NCBI GenBank assembly: GCA_029941115.1
Contig: JAPYRK010000001.1
Coordinates: 101,322 to 165,321, forward strand
Source: Dehalococcoidia bacterium
GTDB taxonomy: Bacteria > Chloroflexota > Dehalococcoidia > UBA2979
Length of the DNA stretch: 64,000 bases
Direction: 5' to 3'
This document shows, piece after piece, positions 17,241-26,392 of the stretch; position 1 is the first letter of the stretch, and every line of letters starts with the position of its first letter. A program made the translations under genes and the position numbers. A model generated the notes under the pieces. The model had not been told where the DNA came from and did not search any database. It saw only the letters and a program-made list of their open reading frames with translations.

Positions 17241-18671
17241 TTACTTCCAATAAGGCGAAATACCTATTCTATTAGCTAACTCTTCGCGAATCTCAATCAT
17301 ACCGGTGTACGTCGTCACTATATTTAAAGTTTCCGTGGGCAACGTTCGATCAAGAGCAAAGTTCAGCATGCTCATAATATTAGAATCAGACTTGCTTACC
17401 GGAATTCCGGCAATTAAACAACGTAAAGAAAGATTATGTGCCCGACTTCCCGAACAGGCCAAAAACTTGCACCTGCTCGCAAGAATCTCAAAATTAGCGT
17501 CATAAATCCACGAAATATCCCTGCCATCTTGTATCTCGTCATTAAGTACGAGCAATAAATTTAAAGGTGACTCAGCCGTTTCGGTGAGTGTCCTCAGGAC
17601 CTCGTTAAGCCCCTGTGGGTTTTTTGCTAACCAAATCTTTGTTTTCACATTTGCAAATAGAAACTCCTCTTGTCTGCCAAACACACCAGTGGCTGATTCA
17701 ATTACATCAATCGAATCAGCTGGATGGATCCCGTATGCCCAAGCAGCACTTATCGCAGCTAACACGTTATAAACAGAGTAAAGACCTTGCTGATGAACCG
17801 TTAAGTCCAATATTTCGCTACGATCCGCCAGCTCTACTTCCACATAGCTTCGATCGCTCTCGAGCACAACCTTAGTTGCCAACACATCCGGAGCTGGCCT
17901 TCTTATATCGCAGCTAGAACAAGACCAAGCGCCTGATTGCCCTAGATATTTCAGCTCATACCGAATATGACTGCCACATGCGCAATAGTCTCGTTCCTGT
18001 CCGTTAAACGAATCATCGAGTGCTACTGACGAATCATCTAGACCAAACGTGATGGTCCGAATCGAATTCTTACGCCCTACATCAATCAGAGAAAATAACT
18101 TGGGGTCATCGGCATTCACAACCAAGGCATCCGGCAGAATTCTAGAGTCACTCGAAAACGACTGAACCCACGATGACGCGATACTATCGATCTCACCATA
18201 CCGATCAAGCTGATCTCTTGATAGATTAAGAAACACCTGAATCTTGGGATTCATGCGTGAAGAAAGGCTCGGTATAACCGCCTCATCCACTTCAAAAACA
18301 CTCGCTAGGCTGTGTCTCCGCCTCTTTAATATGCCGCCGATACCAAGTGAGCTTATATATGCTGAAACAACCCCACGAGCCAAATTCGAACCGGAGCTAT
18401 TTGATAGTACAAAGTCAATTTTTGATCTTAGGATTTGAGAAATTAAACTCGATGTCCCAGTTTTGCCGTTTGTTCCAGTTACAAAAATGACTTCCCTAGA
18501 TAAAATTTTACTAATCTGCTGCTGGATGTTTGGTTGAATAAAAGTGGCCACTAGGCCAGATACTGCTGTACCTCCTCCCCGACGAAAAATCTGTGAAAAG
18601 AGTAAAGCGCACTTACCCAAACAAATTGCAAGTTCAAATCGTATTAAGTTAAAAATACCCATAACGGACAT
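17241..18671 (-). CDS. murT: Lipid II isoglutaminyl synthase, Mur ligase-type subunit MurT
   Basis: 476 residues. Mur-ligase ATP loop VTGTNGKTGTSS (Lys ~70), central-domain VFEVDEAVIP and LNLSRDQLDRYGEID, a Cys4 zinc-ribbon insertion (CACG ... CSSC, ~222-250) typical of MurT, and the C-terminal DUF1727 segment LAKNPQGLNEVLRTL. It activates the D-Glu carboxylate of lipid II for amidation with ammonia supplied by GatD. murT-gatD gap 45 nt. The start carries the 19-bp element shared with gatD. Confidence 0.95.
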   Translation of the reverse strand: MSVMGIFNLIRFELAICLGKCALLFSQIFRRGGGTAVSGLVATFIQPNIQQQISKILSREVIFVTGTNGKTGTSSLISQILRSKIDFVLSNSSGSNLARGVVSAYISSLGIGGILKRRRHSLASVFEVDEAVIPSLSSRMNPKIQVFLNLSRDQLDRYGEIDSIASSWVQSFSSDSRILPDALVVNADDPKLFSLIDVGRKNSIRTITFGLDDSSVALDDSFNGQERDYCACGSHIRYELKYLGQSGAWSCSSCDIRRPAPDVLATKVVLESDRSYVEVELADRSEILDLTVHQQGLYSVYNVLAAISAAWAYGIHPADSIDVIESATGVFGRQEEFLFANVKTKIWLAKNPQGLNEVLRTLTETAESPLNLLLVLNDEIQDGRDISWIYDANFEILASRCKFLACSGSRAHNLSLRCLIAGIPVSKSDSNIMSMLNFALDRTLPTETLNIVTTYTGMIEIREELANRIGISPYWK

Positions 18672-18685
18672 ACATCAATATTACC
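18667..18685 (-). promoter_or_regulatory. Leader element at murT start, shared with gatD
   Basis: GGTAATATTGATGTATGTC on the minus strand, 18 of 19 bases identical to the element at gatD, again ending in the start codon. A TAATAT hexamer 6 nt before ATG fits a leaderless promoter. Confidence 0.4.
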
Positions 18686-18778
18686 GAACGTTTTCAGTCA
18701 TTCCGATATATAAATGTCGTGAGTAGACAGTACTAAACGACTATGAATATCTAATCCGGAATACAGTGCACCAGGTAA

Positions 18779-18991
18779 TCAGGAGTCGTCTTCCTTGGAA
18801 TCAGAAGCTTTCACCTCAGATTCTGCACTTACAGAATCGGTATCGGAATCATCAGACTTTGCCTCAGTCCTAAACTCTCGGATACCCCGCCCGAGTGCAC
18901 CTCCCAGATCCGCAACCCGACTCGCGCCGAACAACAGTGCCAGTATTACCAGAACAATTAATAGTTCCTGCCAACCAAGTCCACCGATCAT
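18779..18991 (-). CDS. tatA: Twin-arginine translocase subunit TatA/TatE
   Basis: 70 residues: one N-terminal membrane helix (GGLGWQELLIVLVILALLFG), the hinge ASRVADLGGALGRGIREFR amphipathic helix and an acidic tail. This is the standard TatA/B family form; the short length fits TatA/E rather than TatB. The ATG follows AGGAG. It forms the channel for export of folded proteins. No tatC is visible in the window. Confidence 0.92.
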   Translation of the reverse strand: MIGGLGWQELLIVLVILALLFGASRVADLGGALGRGIREFRTEAKSDDSDTDSVSAESEVKASDSKEDDS

Positions 18992-19087
18992 AGAAAAGCT
19001 CCTTCGCCTTAAGAGAGAATCGTAACACCTAGGTTAGTACTAATTCTAGTCGACCTTGAAGAGCTGAAGATTTTTCAAGTACTAATA

Positions 19088-20425
19088 TTAATTCCCTACA
19101 GGGGTGGTCGCCCCTGAGCCGTGCAGTAGAAATGGCTGCAGAAACAAAATTCGTGAATTTCCGTCATCGATAATTACAAGATTCATATCCTCGTCCATAG
19201 CAGCAGAGGTCGGCCCACTTAACCCTCGGCCTGAATCGCCCACCGAGCAATCCTTGTTACCCCATAAAATTTCACCACTGCCATCGTGTGCTTGAGCAAA
19301 AACCACGTTCGATTCAAAATCAACTAGCAGTGCCCTACCTTTATCTGCCATTCCAACGGATAGAGGGTTTCGTAAGAGATTCCTGTCCTCGGCGGTTCTC
19401 ACCCTGAAAAGACTGCCAGCCTCGCAATCGGGGTAGGTACCGGCCCAAGCGATAAAAGCTCTATTAACTTCACCTGGCGCAGCCGAGTTCAGTATAATTT
19501 CACTCACAGTTGAATGCTCGATAAAAAGTACCTGTAACTCTGCATGATCAAAAGCGACAGCAGATCGTGACTCTCCCGAAACAATCAGTCCAGTCGGAGT
19601 ATATGTTACTGAGCTCGCTGCATCATTTATAGGAGAAACAATCTCGATTTGCTTGGTTGCCTGTTTGTACCTGTAAAGCGCCGGTGGGTAACTCGATGAG
19701 AGGTAAATAGATCGATCGTCTCCGAGTGCTATATCAGTCGGTATAAATTCCACGTCAGTATCGAGATGGCTGACGACTTCGACCCAGTCATCTGAATTAA
19801 ATGTCTTCTTAACAACACGCCAACCGTCAGTCTCTGTCAAAAGAACCCATAAATGTCCCGACTGATCTAGTGTCAACGCTATGGCACCCGAAGAAGAGTG
19901 TGCTTCGATCGCACTGATTGGCACCTCGATAAATCCGTCACTTAATATTTTTCCAAAGCCCTTTAAGGTCATTGTCTCGTCAGAAATTAGCCACGAGACT
20001 CCCTCGAAGTTATGCAGATCTGCCACCTTATCGGTGACGGAGATTACATCTCGTCCATCTGAAAAAGTAAATTGTTCTAGCGTCTTCGGCCTATAGCTAA
20101 CTACTAACTCTTGAGCCTGGGCATTCTCCACGACACTCTCAGTGTCAGTCTGAGAAAGTGGATTAATTCGAAGTTCTTCTACTAGCTTCTTGATCGCCTC
20201 ATCGGATAGCCCCGACTCCCAAAAAACGACTTCGCTCCGTTCATCAATCACCACAACTTTATAGACAATTTCGTTAGCTGAAGCAGAATGTGATGATTTT
20301 GAACCCGAAGACAGTACCTCGAAAACTTCCGGTAACCTCGGTCCAAAAATAAAGAAAGCTACAAACGCCATATTTATCAGAGACACGAATATGCCCGCAA
20401 GAAACCATCGAGCCGAACTGTCCAC
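19088..20425 (-). CDS. Membrane-anchored beta-propeller (NHL-like) protein
   Basis: About 445 residues. An N-terminal membrane anchor (WFLAGIFVSLINMAFVAFFIFG) is followed by repeated strands with LTLDQSGHLWVLLTE, DIALGDDRSIYLSSS and AMDEDMNLVIIDDGNSRILFL, the last a typical NHL blade. A GTG two codons after the track start is favoured because AGGGGG then has normal spacing. It probably faces outward as a protein- or glycan-binding scaffold; no enzyme motif is seen. It is divergent from gyrB across ~210 bp. Confidence 0.65.
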   Translation of the reverse strand: MDSSARWFLAGIFVSLINMAFVAFFIFGPRLPEVFEVLSSGSKSSHSASANEIVYKVVVIDERSEVVFWESGLSDEAIKKLVEELRINPLSQTDTESVVENAQAQELVVSYRPKTLEQFTFSDGRDVISVTDKVADLHNFEGVSWLISDETMTLKGFGKILSDGFIEVPISAIEAHSSSGAIALTLDQSGHLWVLLTETDGWRVVKKTFNSDDWVEVVSHLDTDVEFIPTDIALGDDRSIYLSSSYPPALYRYKQATKQIEIVSPINDAASSVTYTPTGLIVSGESRSAVAFDHAELQVLFIEHSTVSEIILNSAAPGEVNRAFIAWAGTYPDCEAGSLFRVRTAEDRNLLRNPLSVGMADKGRALLVDFESNVVFAQAHDGSGEILWGNKDCSVGDSGRGLSGPTSAAMDEDMNLVIIDDGNSRILFLQPFLLHGSGATTPVGN

Positions 20426-20634
20426 AGTCACCCCCTAAAAAGCATTGACTGCATTGTATAACGTGAGAGTACTCAGCGTATCTAAGCCGCGAGTCCACGC
20501 CTAAAAACCATCTAAACTTGGCGCCGCAAACTCGATCTAAAGCCGTGATTATGTAAAACCATATAGTCACGACATGCTAGAATGGAGGCTGGGTCGGGGG
20601 ACTCATTCGTTCAATAGGAAACTGGAGTCTAGCT

Positions 20635-22698
20635 ATCGTAACTTCCAAGAAATCACCCCCCGGCAAAGCTAAATCATCTTCAAAAAATAAAGGTACGGGC
20701 TCTGAGTACGGAGCTAAGGATATTCGAATTTTAGAAGGCCTTGAGGCTGTGCGAATGCGTCCGGGTATGTATATCGGAAGTACCGGGCAAACTGGCCTTC
20801 ACCATCTAGCTTATGAGATCGTAGACAACGCGATTGATGAAGCGTTAGCAGGTGAATGTGACGAAATTGAGGTGACAATAGAGGCAGATGGGCATGTTTC
20901 TGTAACCGATAATGGGAGAGGAATACCTGTAGAAAAACATCCTGGTACGGGCCTCTCGACGGTAGAAACAGTCCTGACCACTCTCCATGCAGGGGGTAAA
21001 TTCGAACCCGACGAGAACACCGATGGTGATAACTCCGAGTCCAGCGATGGAGCTTATCGATTTTCAGGTGGCCTTCATGGAGTTGGTGCTTCAGTAGTAA
21101 ATGCTCTGTCGCAAGAACTTGAGGTCGAAGTTCGACGGGCCGGATCCATCCACTATCAGAAATATGAGCGGGGAGTAGCGGTTACCAAGCTCACGAAAAG
21201 CAAAAAGGCCAAACTTTTAGGATCCTCAACTACAGGTACCACGATTCGATTTCTTCCCGATCCCGAAATTTTTACGGCTACCCCCGTCTATATCGACGAT
21301 GATGACTCAGAGGATCAAGACAATAATGAGGCTTCGAACGGTATGGACTTTCTGACTCTGGCGGGAAGATTTAGAGAAATGGCCTATTTGACGGGACGAA
21401 TCCGAATTGGCCTGACCGACTATAGGGAAAATATCCAAGAGCGATCATTTTACTTCGACTCAGGTATTAAGGCTTTTGTTCAAAAAATGACCTCCGGTCG
21501 CCAAGTTTTACACCCAGAGCCAATCGTCATCAGAAAAAAGGATAAAGTTGAATGTGAGGTTGCGTTACAGTATACAGACAGTCACCACGAATCAATCCAC
21601 TCATTCGTTAATGTAATTCGCACAATTGATGGCGGCTCACATGTGGCCGGATTTCGTTCCGTGCTCACAAAAGTTATGAATAATTATGCAAAATCAGCGA
21701 AAATGATCAAAGACGGCGATAGCAACCTTACTGGTGAAGACGTTCGAGAGGGTTTGACCGCAGTTATACACGTATATCATCCAAATCCCCAATTTGAAGG
21801 CCAAACAAAAGGAAAGCTTGGAAATCCGGAAGTGAAGGGATTGGTAGAATCAGCTATCAGCGATTCGCTTAAGGCATACTTAGAGCAAAATCCTGGGTAC
21901 GCTCGAAAAATAGTGGAAAAAGGGCAGCGTGCAGCGCAGGCAAGAGAGGCTGCAAGACGTGCGCGTGATCTTGTTCAACGAAAAGGATTATTAGAAGGAT
22001 CCACTCTTCCCGGCAAACTTTCAGATTGCTCCAGTAAGGACCCGGCAGAATCTGAAATCTATATAGTTGAGGGTATATCCGCTGGAGGAACCACCAAGAG
22101 TGCTCGCGATCGACACACTCAAGCAGTCCTGCCGCTGCGAGGCAAAGTACTAAACGTTGAAAAAGCTCGCCTAGATAAAATGTTGAAAAGTGAGCAGATC
22201 CATAATCTAATTACAGCTCTGGGTACGAATTTCGGCACAGAATTTGCAGTCGAAAAACTACGATATCACAAAGTAGTCATCATGACAGATGCTGATGTTG
22301 ATGGGGCTCATATTAGAACGTTACTCCTAACATTCTTTTTTCGACATATGCCTGAATTAATTGAACATGGGTACTTATATATTGCTCAGCCGCCACTCTA
22401 TTTAGCCAGCCACGGTCGTACCAAAGCTTGGCTTTGGTCAAATACTGAACGAGACGCCTATGTTGCAAAGCAAGATAACGTAAAAGTCAATCTTCAACGC
22501 TACAAGGGTCTAGGTGAGATGAATGCTGAGCAGTTATGGGATACCACCTTGAATCCAGAAACAAGATCCCTCAGCCAGGTACAAGTTCAAGATGCTGAAA
22601 TCGCTAACATCGTGTTTGAAGAGCTTATGGGCACCGAAGTACCGCCCAGAAAAGCGTTTATTATGAGCAACGCCTCAGAAGCCACGCTCGACGTCTAG
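20635..22698 (+). CDS. gyrB: DNA gyrase subunit B, non-canonical ATC start
   Basis: The track starts at ATG 20749, which would delete the conserved YGAKDIRILEGLEAVR N-terminus that contacts ATP. From the in-frame stop at 20578-20580 to GTG 20743 there is no ATG, GTG or TTG; GGAG (20624-20627) lies 7 nt before ATC 20635. The protein (687 aa) has the GHKL ATPase (EIVDNAIDEAL, DNGRGIP, GGLHGVGASVVNALS), the transducer with QTKGKLGN, and Toprim with TDADVDGAHIRTLLL and QRYKGLGEMN. The Toprim EGDSAGG loop reads EGISAGG, an unusual change. GyrA is outside the window. Confidence 0.95.
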   Translation: MVTSKKSPPGKAKSSSKNKGTGSEYGAKDIRILEGLEAVRMRPGMYIGSTGQTGLHHLAYEIVDNAIDEALAGECDEIEVTIEADGHVSVTDNGRGIPVEKHPGTGLSTVETVLTTLHAGGKFEPDENTDGDNSESSDGAYRFSGGLHGVGASVVNALSQELEVEVRRAGSIHYQKYERGVAVTKLTKSKKAKLLGSSTTGTTIRFLPDPEIFTATPVYIDDDDSEDQDNNEASNGMDFLTLAGRFREMAYLTGRIRIGLTDYRENIQERSFYFDSGIKAFVQKMTSGRQVLHPEPIVIRKKDKVECEVALQYTDSHHESIHSFVNVIRTIDGGSHVAGFRSVLTKVMNNYAKSAKMIKDGDSNLTGEDVREGLTAVIHVYHPNPQFEGQTKGKLGNPEVKGLVESAISDSLKAYLEQNPGYARKIVEKGQRAAQAREAARRARDLVQRKGLLEGSTLPGKLSDCSSKDPAESEIYIVEGISAGGTTKSARDRHTQAVLPLRGKVLNVEKARLDKMLKSEQIHNLITALGTNFGTEFAVEKLRYHKVVIMTDADVDGAHIRTLLLTFFFRHMPELIEHGYLYIAQPPLYLASHGRTKAWLWSNTERDAYVAKQDNVKVNLQRYKGLGEMNAEQLWDTTLNPETRSLSQVQVQDAEIANIVFEELMGTEVPPRKAFIMSNASEATLDV

Positions 22699-22703
22699 AT
22701 GAA

Positions 22704-23504
22704 CTAATCTTCTCCCAAGCCTATAAGTGACTCTAGGCCAACTACTAGGTGATCAAGTTCTAGTGTCTTTCTAATCGCCAAGCTCACACCTGGCAGAAAT
22801 GAGTCCCGACCAATTGAATCATGGCGCAAAGTCAAAGTTTGGCTTGCGTCGCCAAAAATTACCTCATGCGACGCGACAAAGCCCGGTAACCTCACCGAGT
22901 GAATTCCAACGCCCCCCAGATTCCCATCTCGAGTGCCCTCTACATGAGTAAGCTCAGGCTTATTAAAAATAAAGTCAGATCCCCTGGCTAAGCGCATGGC
23001 CTCAGCAAGAGCAATAGCCGTCCCTGATGGCGCATCAACCTTACCTTCGTGGTGGAGCTCTATAACCTCAGCTCTCTCGAAAAACTGAGCTGCTATTTTC
23101 GCTAAGTGAGACAAAATAACTGCCCCTACCGCAAAGTTCGCCGCATAGACTCCGCCTAAACCATTCTCAGAACAATGGGCCGATAAACGCCCAATCGTTA
23201 TTTCATCTACCCCTGAAGTGCCAATTACTGGTCTTATACCGTATTCCAGAGATGCATCAACCAGTGAAGGAGTAAATTCAGCGTTTGTGAAATCAATTAC
23301 AACGTCCGGCCTAACAGCGTTTAACAAATCTGACGGATCTCGAGACCATGGAATTTCACCCCCTCGAGATGTGTTCATGTTGCCTGAGGGCTCTGACGCC
23401 AAAGGCGAAATTACTCCGACGACGTCGAAATCAGATTCCTGTTCCAATCCCTGAATAAGCATAGATCCCATGCGGCCATCACCACTTACTACCAAATTTG
23501 TCAT
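22704..23504 (-). CDS. dapB: 4-hydroxy-tetrahydrodipicolinate reductase
   Basis: The start is the ATG at 23504 (AGGAG, 7 nt spacing), 57 nt inside the track ORF; it gives MTNLVVSGDGRMGSMLIQG, a Rossmann loop slightly altered from GxxGxMG. Catalytic and substrate motifs are ELHHEGKVDAPSGTA and the N-F-A-V-G segment. It reduces the DapA product with NAD(P)H on the lysine/diaminopimelate route, here also needed for peptidoglycan. It converges with gyrB (5-nt gap). A hypothetical gene separates it from dapA. Confidence 0.95.
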   Translation of the reverse strand: MTNLVVSGDGRMGSMLIQGLEQESDFDVVGVISPLASEPSGNMNTSRGGEIPWSRDPSDLLNAVRPDVVIDFTNAEFTPSLVDASLEYGIRPVIGTSGVDEITIGRLSAHCSENGLGGVYAANFAVGAVILSHLAKIAAQFFERAEVIELHHEGKVDAPSGTAIALAEAMRLARGSDFIFNKPELTHVEGTRDGNLGGVGIHSVRLPGFVASHEVIFGDASQTLTLRHDSIGRDSFLPGVSLAIRKTLELDHLVVGLESLIGLGED

Positions 23505-23514
23505 TGTCAGTCTC

Positions 23515-24192
23515 CTAAACTTCCTGGCTTTGAATGTCAATACTGATGAGCCTCGCGCCAATCTGAATAACGTCCTCTAGCAGAGTATTCAAGGCGGGCG
23601 AAAGCGAGCGAGCTTGGCCTTGAACGCTCTGTAATTCTAAAACGCACTCACGCACTCTAGCCATTTCCCCGTCGCCCCGCATCACTGCTCTAATCGCACC
23701 AAGAGTCGGCTCTATCTCCTTGGATAATGCCGACTCTCCGGATGTGTCGGAAAATTGATATCTACGAGGATTAGTTATTTTCTTCTCACTAGAATAATCA
23801 AGTTCCCGAAATGGGGCCCCGTGCGCGAGTTCACCCTTATTGATCGCAGCTGTAAATTCTGATTCCGGGTAAAAAGCCAGTGCGACAAAATTAAAGGGTG
23901 ACTCATCGTGTAGCCAGAATCTTCCGCTGGGTTGATCCATATATGAAAACTGCCTGTAGTAACGGATCGGAAACAGATCATCCAACAGGTCAACTATAAA
24001 CCGAGGCTTTTCAGTCGATACCACAATCTGAATTTCATCGTATCCGTCGTGATTGCCCAGCGCCAACGGCCCCGCTAAGCCGACTTGATTCACGTAGCCT
24101 GACTCAGAAAAAGACGTAGTGATTTCGCTCCCCAACCTGGAAGTCGAAGATGTGTATGGATAAAGAATCGTATCTTCGTATTGAGATTGCAA
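23515..24192 (-). CDS. Hypothetical protein between dapB and dapA (possible nucleotidyltransferase-like fold)
   Basis: 225 residues, TTG start after AGGGA. GLAGPLALGNHDGYDEIQIVV vaguely resembles the G-S ... D-x-D strand of minimal nucleotidyltransferases, but the second acidic residue is Gln, so catalysis would be doubtful. The C-terminal ~80 residues are helical (IEPTLGAIRAVMRGDGEMARVRECVLELQ). I do not recognise a family. It lies 10 nt before dapB and 32 nt after dapA on the same strand, so it is probably co-transcribed with lysine genes. Confidence 0.5.
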   Translation of the reverse strand: MQSQYEDTILYPYTSSTSRLGSEITTSFSESGYVNQVGLAGPLALGNHDGYDEIQIVVSTEKPRFIVDLLDDLFPIRYYRQFSYMDQPSGRFWLHDESPFNFVALAFYPESEFTAAINKGELAHGAPFRELDYSSEKKITNPRRYQFSDTSGESALSKEIEPTLGAIRAVMRGDGEMARVRECVLELQSVQGQARSLSPALNTLLEDVIQIGARLISIDIQSQEV

Positions 24193-24224
24193 GAGAGTTC
24201 CCTACTTAAATAAGCTAATCCTTA

Positions 24225-25115
24225 TTAGCCCAACGTCAGAGAGTGGCGGTCCAATTCGCGATCTAGAATCTCGACTGCTCCCTCCGATAAAGGCATCAGC
24301 GGCAGCCTTGCCTCACCGACCGAAATTCCCGCCTTAGCACAAGCATACTTCACCGGGATTGGATTACTCTCAATAAAAAGGGCATCGATCAGCGGCATTA
24401 GCTCGTGATGAATTCCAGCCGCTTCGTCTGTTTTTCCAGCAAGTGAAGCATCTATTTGTCTTTTAATCTGAGGAGACACAATGTGTCCCGCGACGGAAAC
24501 CACGCCATAGCCACCCATAGCCATGACCATCAGCGTATCCGTATCATTACCAGACCACACTAAAAAGCCTTCCGGTGAACGATCAATCAGTTGCCCAATT
24601 TGAGCCATATCGTTTGAAGCCTCTTTAACTCCAACAATATTTGAGATATTAGCAAGTTCTAGAATGGTTTCCGTTGAAATATTTATAGCCGCCCTACCCG
24701 GTATGTTGTAGAGCATACAAGGTAGCAAAGTTGATTCCGCAATAGACGTAAAATGCTTTATTAAACCACTTTGCGGAGGCTTCGAATAGGCTGGCGCCGT
24801 GAGTAATATCCCGTCTAATCCGATTTTTTCTGCTTCCCGAGTTAATTCGATTGAGCGCCTATGATTATTACTCGTGGATCCTGCTATGACGGCCACATTA
24901 GGGCCAACAGCGTCCTTCGTTGCCTTCCACACAGATATGGTTTCTTCATCCGTCAGAGCAGCGGCTTCGCCAGTCGATCCGGTCGAAACAATACTTTCAG
25001 TGCCCGCGTCGATTAAGGCTTTAGCCAAGACACCAGTCAATTCGATGTCGACAGTGCCATCCTCGTGCATAGGAGTGACCATAGCTGTAATTAAACGCCC
25101 AAACTGAGCTGACAC
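24225..25115 (-). CDS. dapA: 4-hydroxy-tetrahydrodipicolinate synthase
   Basis: 296 residues, TIM barrel of the DapA family: MVTPMHEDGTVD, STGSTGEAAALTDEE, PAYSKPPQSGLIKHF, catalytic Tyr and Arg in LYNIPGRAAINIS, Schiff-base Lys in GVKEASNDM and the GYGVVSVAGH segment. It condenses pyruvate with aspartate semialdehyde. The GTG start follows AGGGGG. First gene of the dapA-hypothetical-dapB unit. Confidence 0.95.
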   Translation of the reverse strand: MSAQFGRLITAMVTPMHEDGTVDIELTGVLAKALIDAGTESIVSTGSTGEAAALTDEETISVWKATKDAVGPNVAVIAGSTSNNHRRSIELTREAEKIGLDGILLTAPAYSKPPQSGLIKHFTSIAESTLLPCMLYNIPGRAAINISTETILELANISNIVGVKEASNDMAQIGQLIDRSPEGFLVWSGNDTDTLMVMAMGGYGVVSVAGHIVSPQIKRQIDASLAGKTDEAAGIHHELMPLIDALFIESNPIPVKYACAKAGISVGEARLPLMPLSEGAVEILDRELDRHSLTLG

Positions 25116-25291
25116 GGATTCCCCCTGACAATAACATTTAGTCGCCTATCAGAATGCTAAGAGTACCCTAAAGCAACGATCATAGCCACACAGATATAAC
25201 CCATGGGGAAACTGTATGTGCATAAATCATTTCAACCATGTATGGTGTGCCGACATCACAATCAACAACCTGAAAGAAAGAGATTTAATAA

Positions 25292-26371
25292 ATGGCATTT
25301 ACTACTCGCGCAGCGGTGCATACACAGCACGGCTCCCCTTTGACCGTTACTGAAATAACCTTGCCTGATCCTGGTCCAACCGACGTACTCGTTGAACTAT
25401 TCGCGTCGGGGATTTGTCATAGCCAGCTGCATCTTCTGCATAATCCAGAAACTCCAACCCCTGCACTTATGGGCCACGAGGCAACGGGGAAAGTTATTGC
25501 TCTTGGGTCACAAGTAAGCCACGTAAAAGAGGGCCAGCGCGTAATGCTGACTTGGGTGCCGCGGGATGTGACTCCTGAAACAGGTCGCGACCGAAATGCG
25601 TTTCGCGCTGCTTGGGAATTCGAGGGGAAAACTAATAGCGGAGGCATCTATACTTGGGCCGAACATGTTCTAGCTCACGAGCAACTGGTGGTGCCACTCG
25701 ACGAGAGCGTTCCTACTGATGTGACCGCAATTGTAGGGTGCGCAACAGTCACCGGCGTTGGTGCGGTATTGGGATCAGCCAAAGTTCCGGCTGGAGCAAC
25801 TGTAGCCATCTTCGGGGTAGGTGGGGTAGGTATAAATGCGATCGCGGGAGCCAAGATTGCTGATGCAGAGAGAATAATTGCGGTTGACTTATCAGACGAA
25901 AAACTTGACTTTGCCAAAGAGTTTGGTGCGACGGATACGATAAATGCATCTGAAACAGATCCAGTTGAAGCAATTGTGGAAATGACTAGCGGTGGCGTTG
26001 ACTTTGCGTTCGACGCTATTGGATATGAAGTCACTATGCGACAAATCCTCAACGCGGTGCGCCCGGGAGTGCTCGGTGGAGGAGACCGAGGAGGGACCGC
26101 GGTCTTGATTGGTGTGCCACAGACTGATGCGACTATAGATGCGAAAGCTCTGCTGATGGGAGAACGCAACTATATAGGCTCTCTCGGCGGCACCAGTCAC
26201 CCTATGGTCGATTTCAAGCAATATATCGAGTGGTATAAGCAAGGCGCGCTTCCATTAGAAAAGATGATTAGTGTCAAATATGACGGACTTGATTCGATAA
26301 ACGAAGGCGTAGCTACACTAGAAAGCGGGAAAATATCTGGGCGAAGCATTATGATCTACAAGGAATCTTAA
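25292..26371 (+). CDS. Zinc-dependent alcohol dehydrogenase family protein (MDR)
   Basis: 359 residues. Catalytic zinc ligands are visible: Cys in SGICHSQLH, GHEATGKV and GCATVTGVG. The NAD-binding loop is GVGGVGINAI. The structural-zinc lobe with four cysteines is absent; that position reads WVPRDVTPETGRDRNAF. This places it near the class III/NDMA-type MDR branch but with a non-zinc lobe. It is probably an alcohol, aldehyde-adduct or mycothiol-like thiol dehydrogenase; the substrate is undetermined. The ATG has AAAGAG upstream. It is divergent from dapA. Confidence 0.85.
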   Translation: MAFTTRAAVHTQHGSPLTVTEITLPDPGPTDVLVELFASGICHSQLHLLHNPETPTPALMGHEATGKVIALGSQVSHVKEGQRVMLTWVPRDVTPETGRDRNAFRAAWEFEGKTNSGGIYTWAEHVLAHEQLVVPLDESVPTDVTAIVGCATVTGVGAVLGSAKVPAGATVAIFGVGGVGINAIAGAKIADAERIIAVDLSDEKLDFAKEFGATDTINASETDPVEAIVEMTSGGVDFAFDAIGYEVTMRQILNAVRPGVLGGGDRGGTAVLIGVPQTDATIDAKALLMGERNYIGSLGGTSHPMVDFKQYIEWYKQGALPLEKMISVKYDGLDSINEGVATLESGKISGRSIMIYKES

Positions 26372-26392
26372 TTCTTAGGCGACAGGTAGACT

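Noticed and set aside
20418-20426. CTGTCCACA near the gyrB promoter, resembling an actinobacterial DnaA box
   Set aside because: Single copy with one mismatch; it lies in the start of the beta-propeller gene.
25675-26169. Minus-strand 164-aa ORF inside the alcohol dehydrogenase
   Set aside because: Low-complexity translation antisense to a gene with clear motifs.
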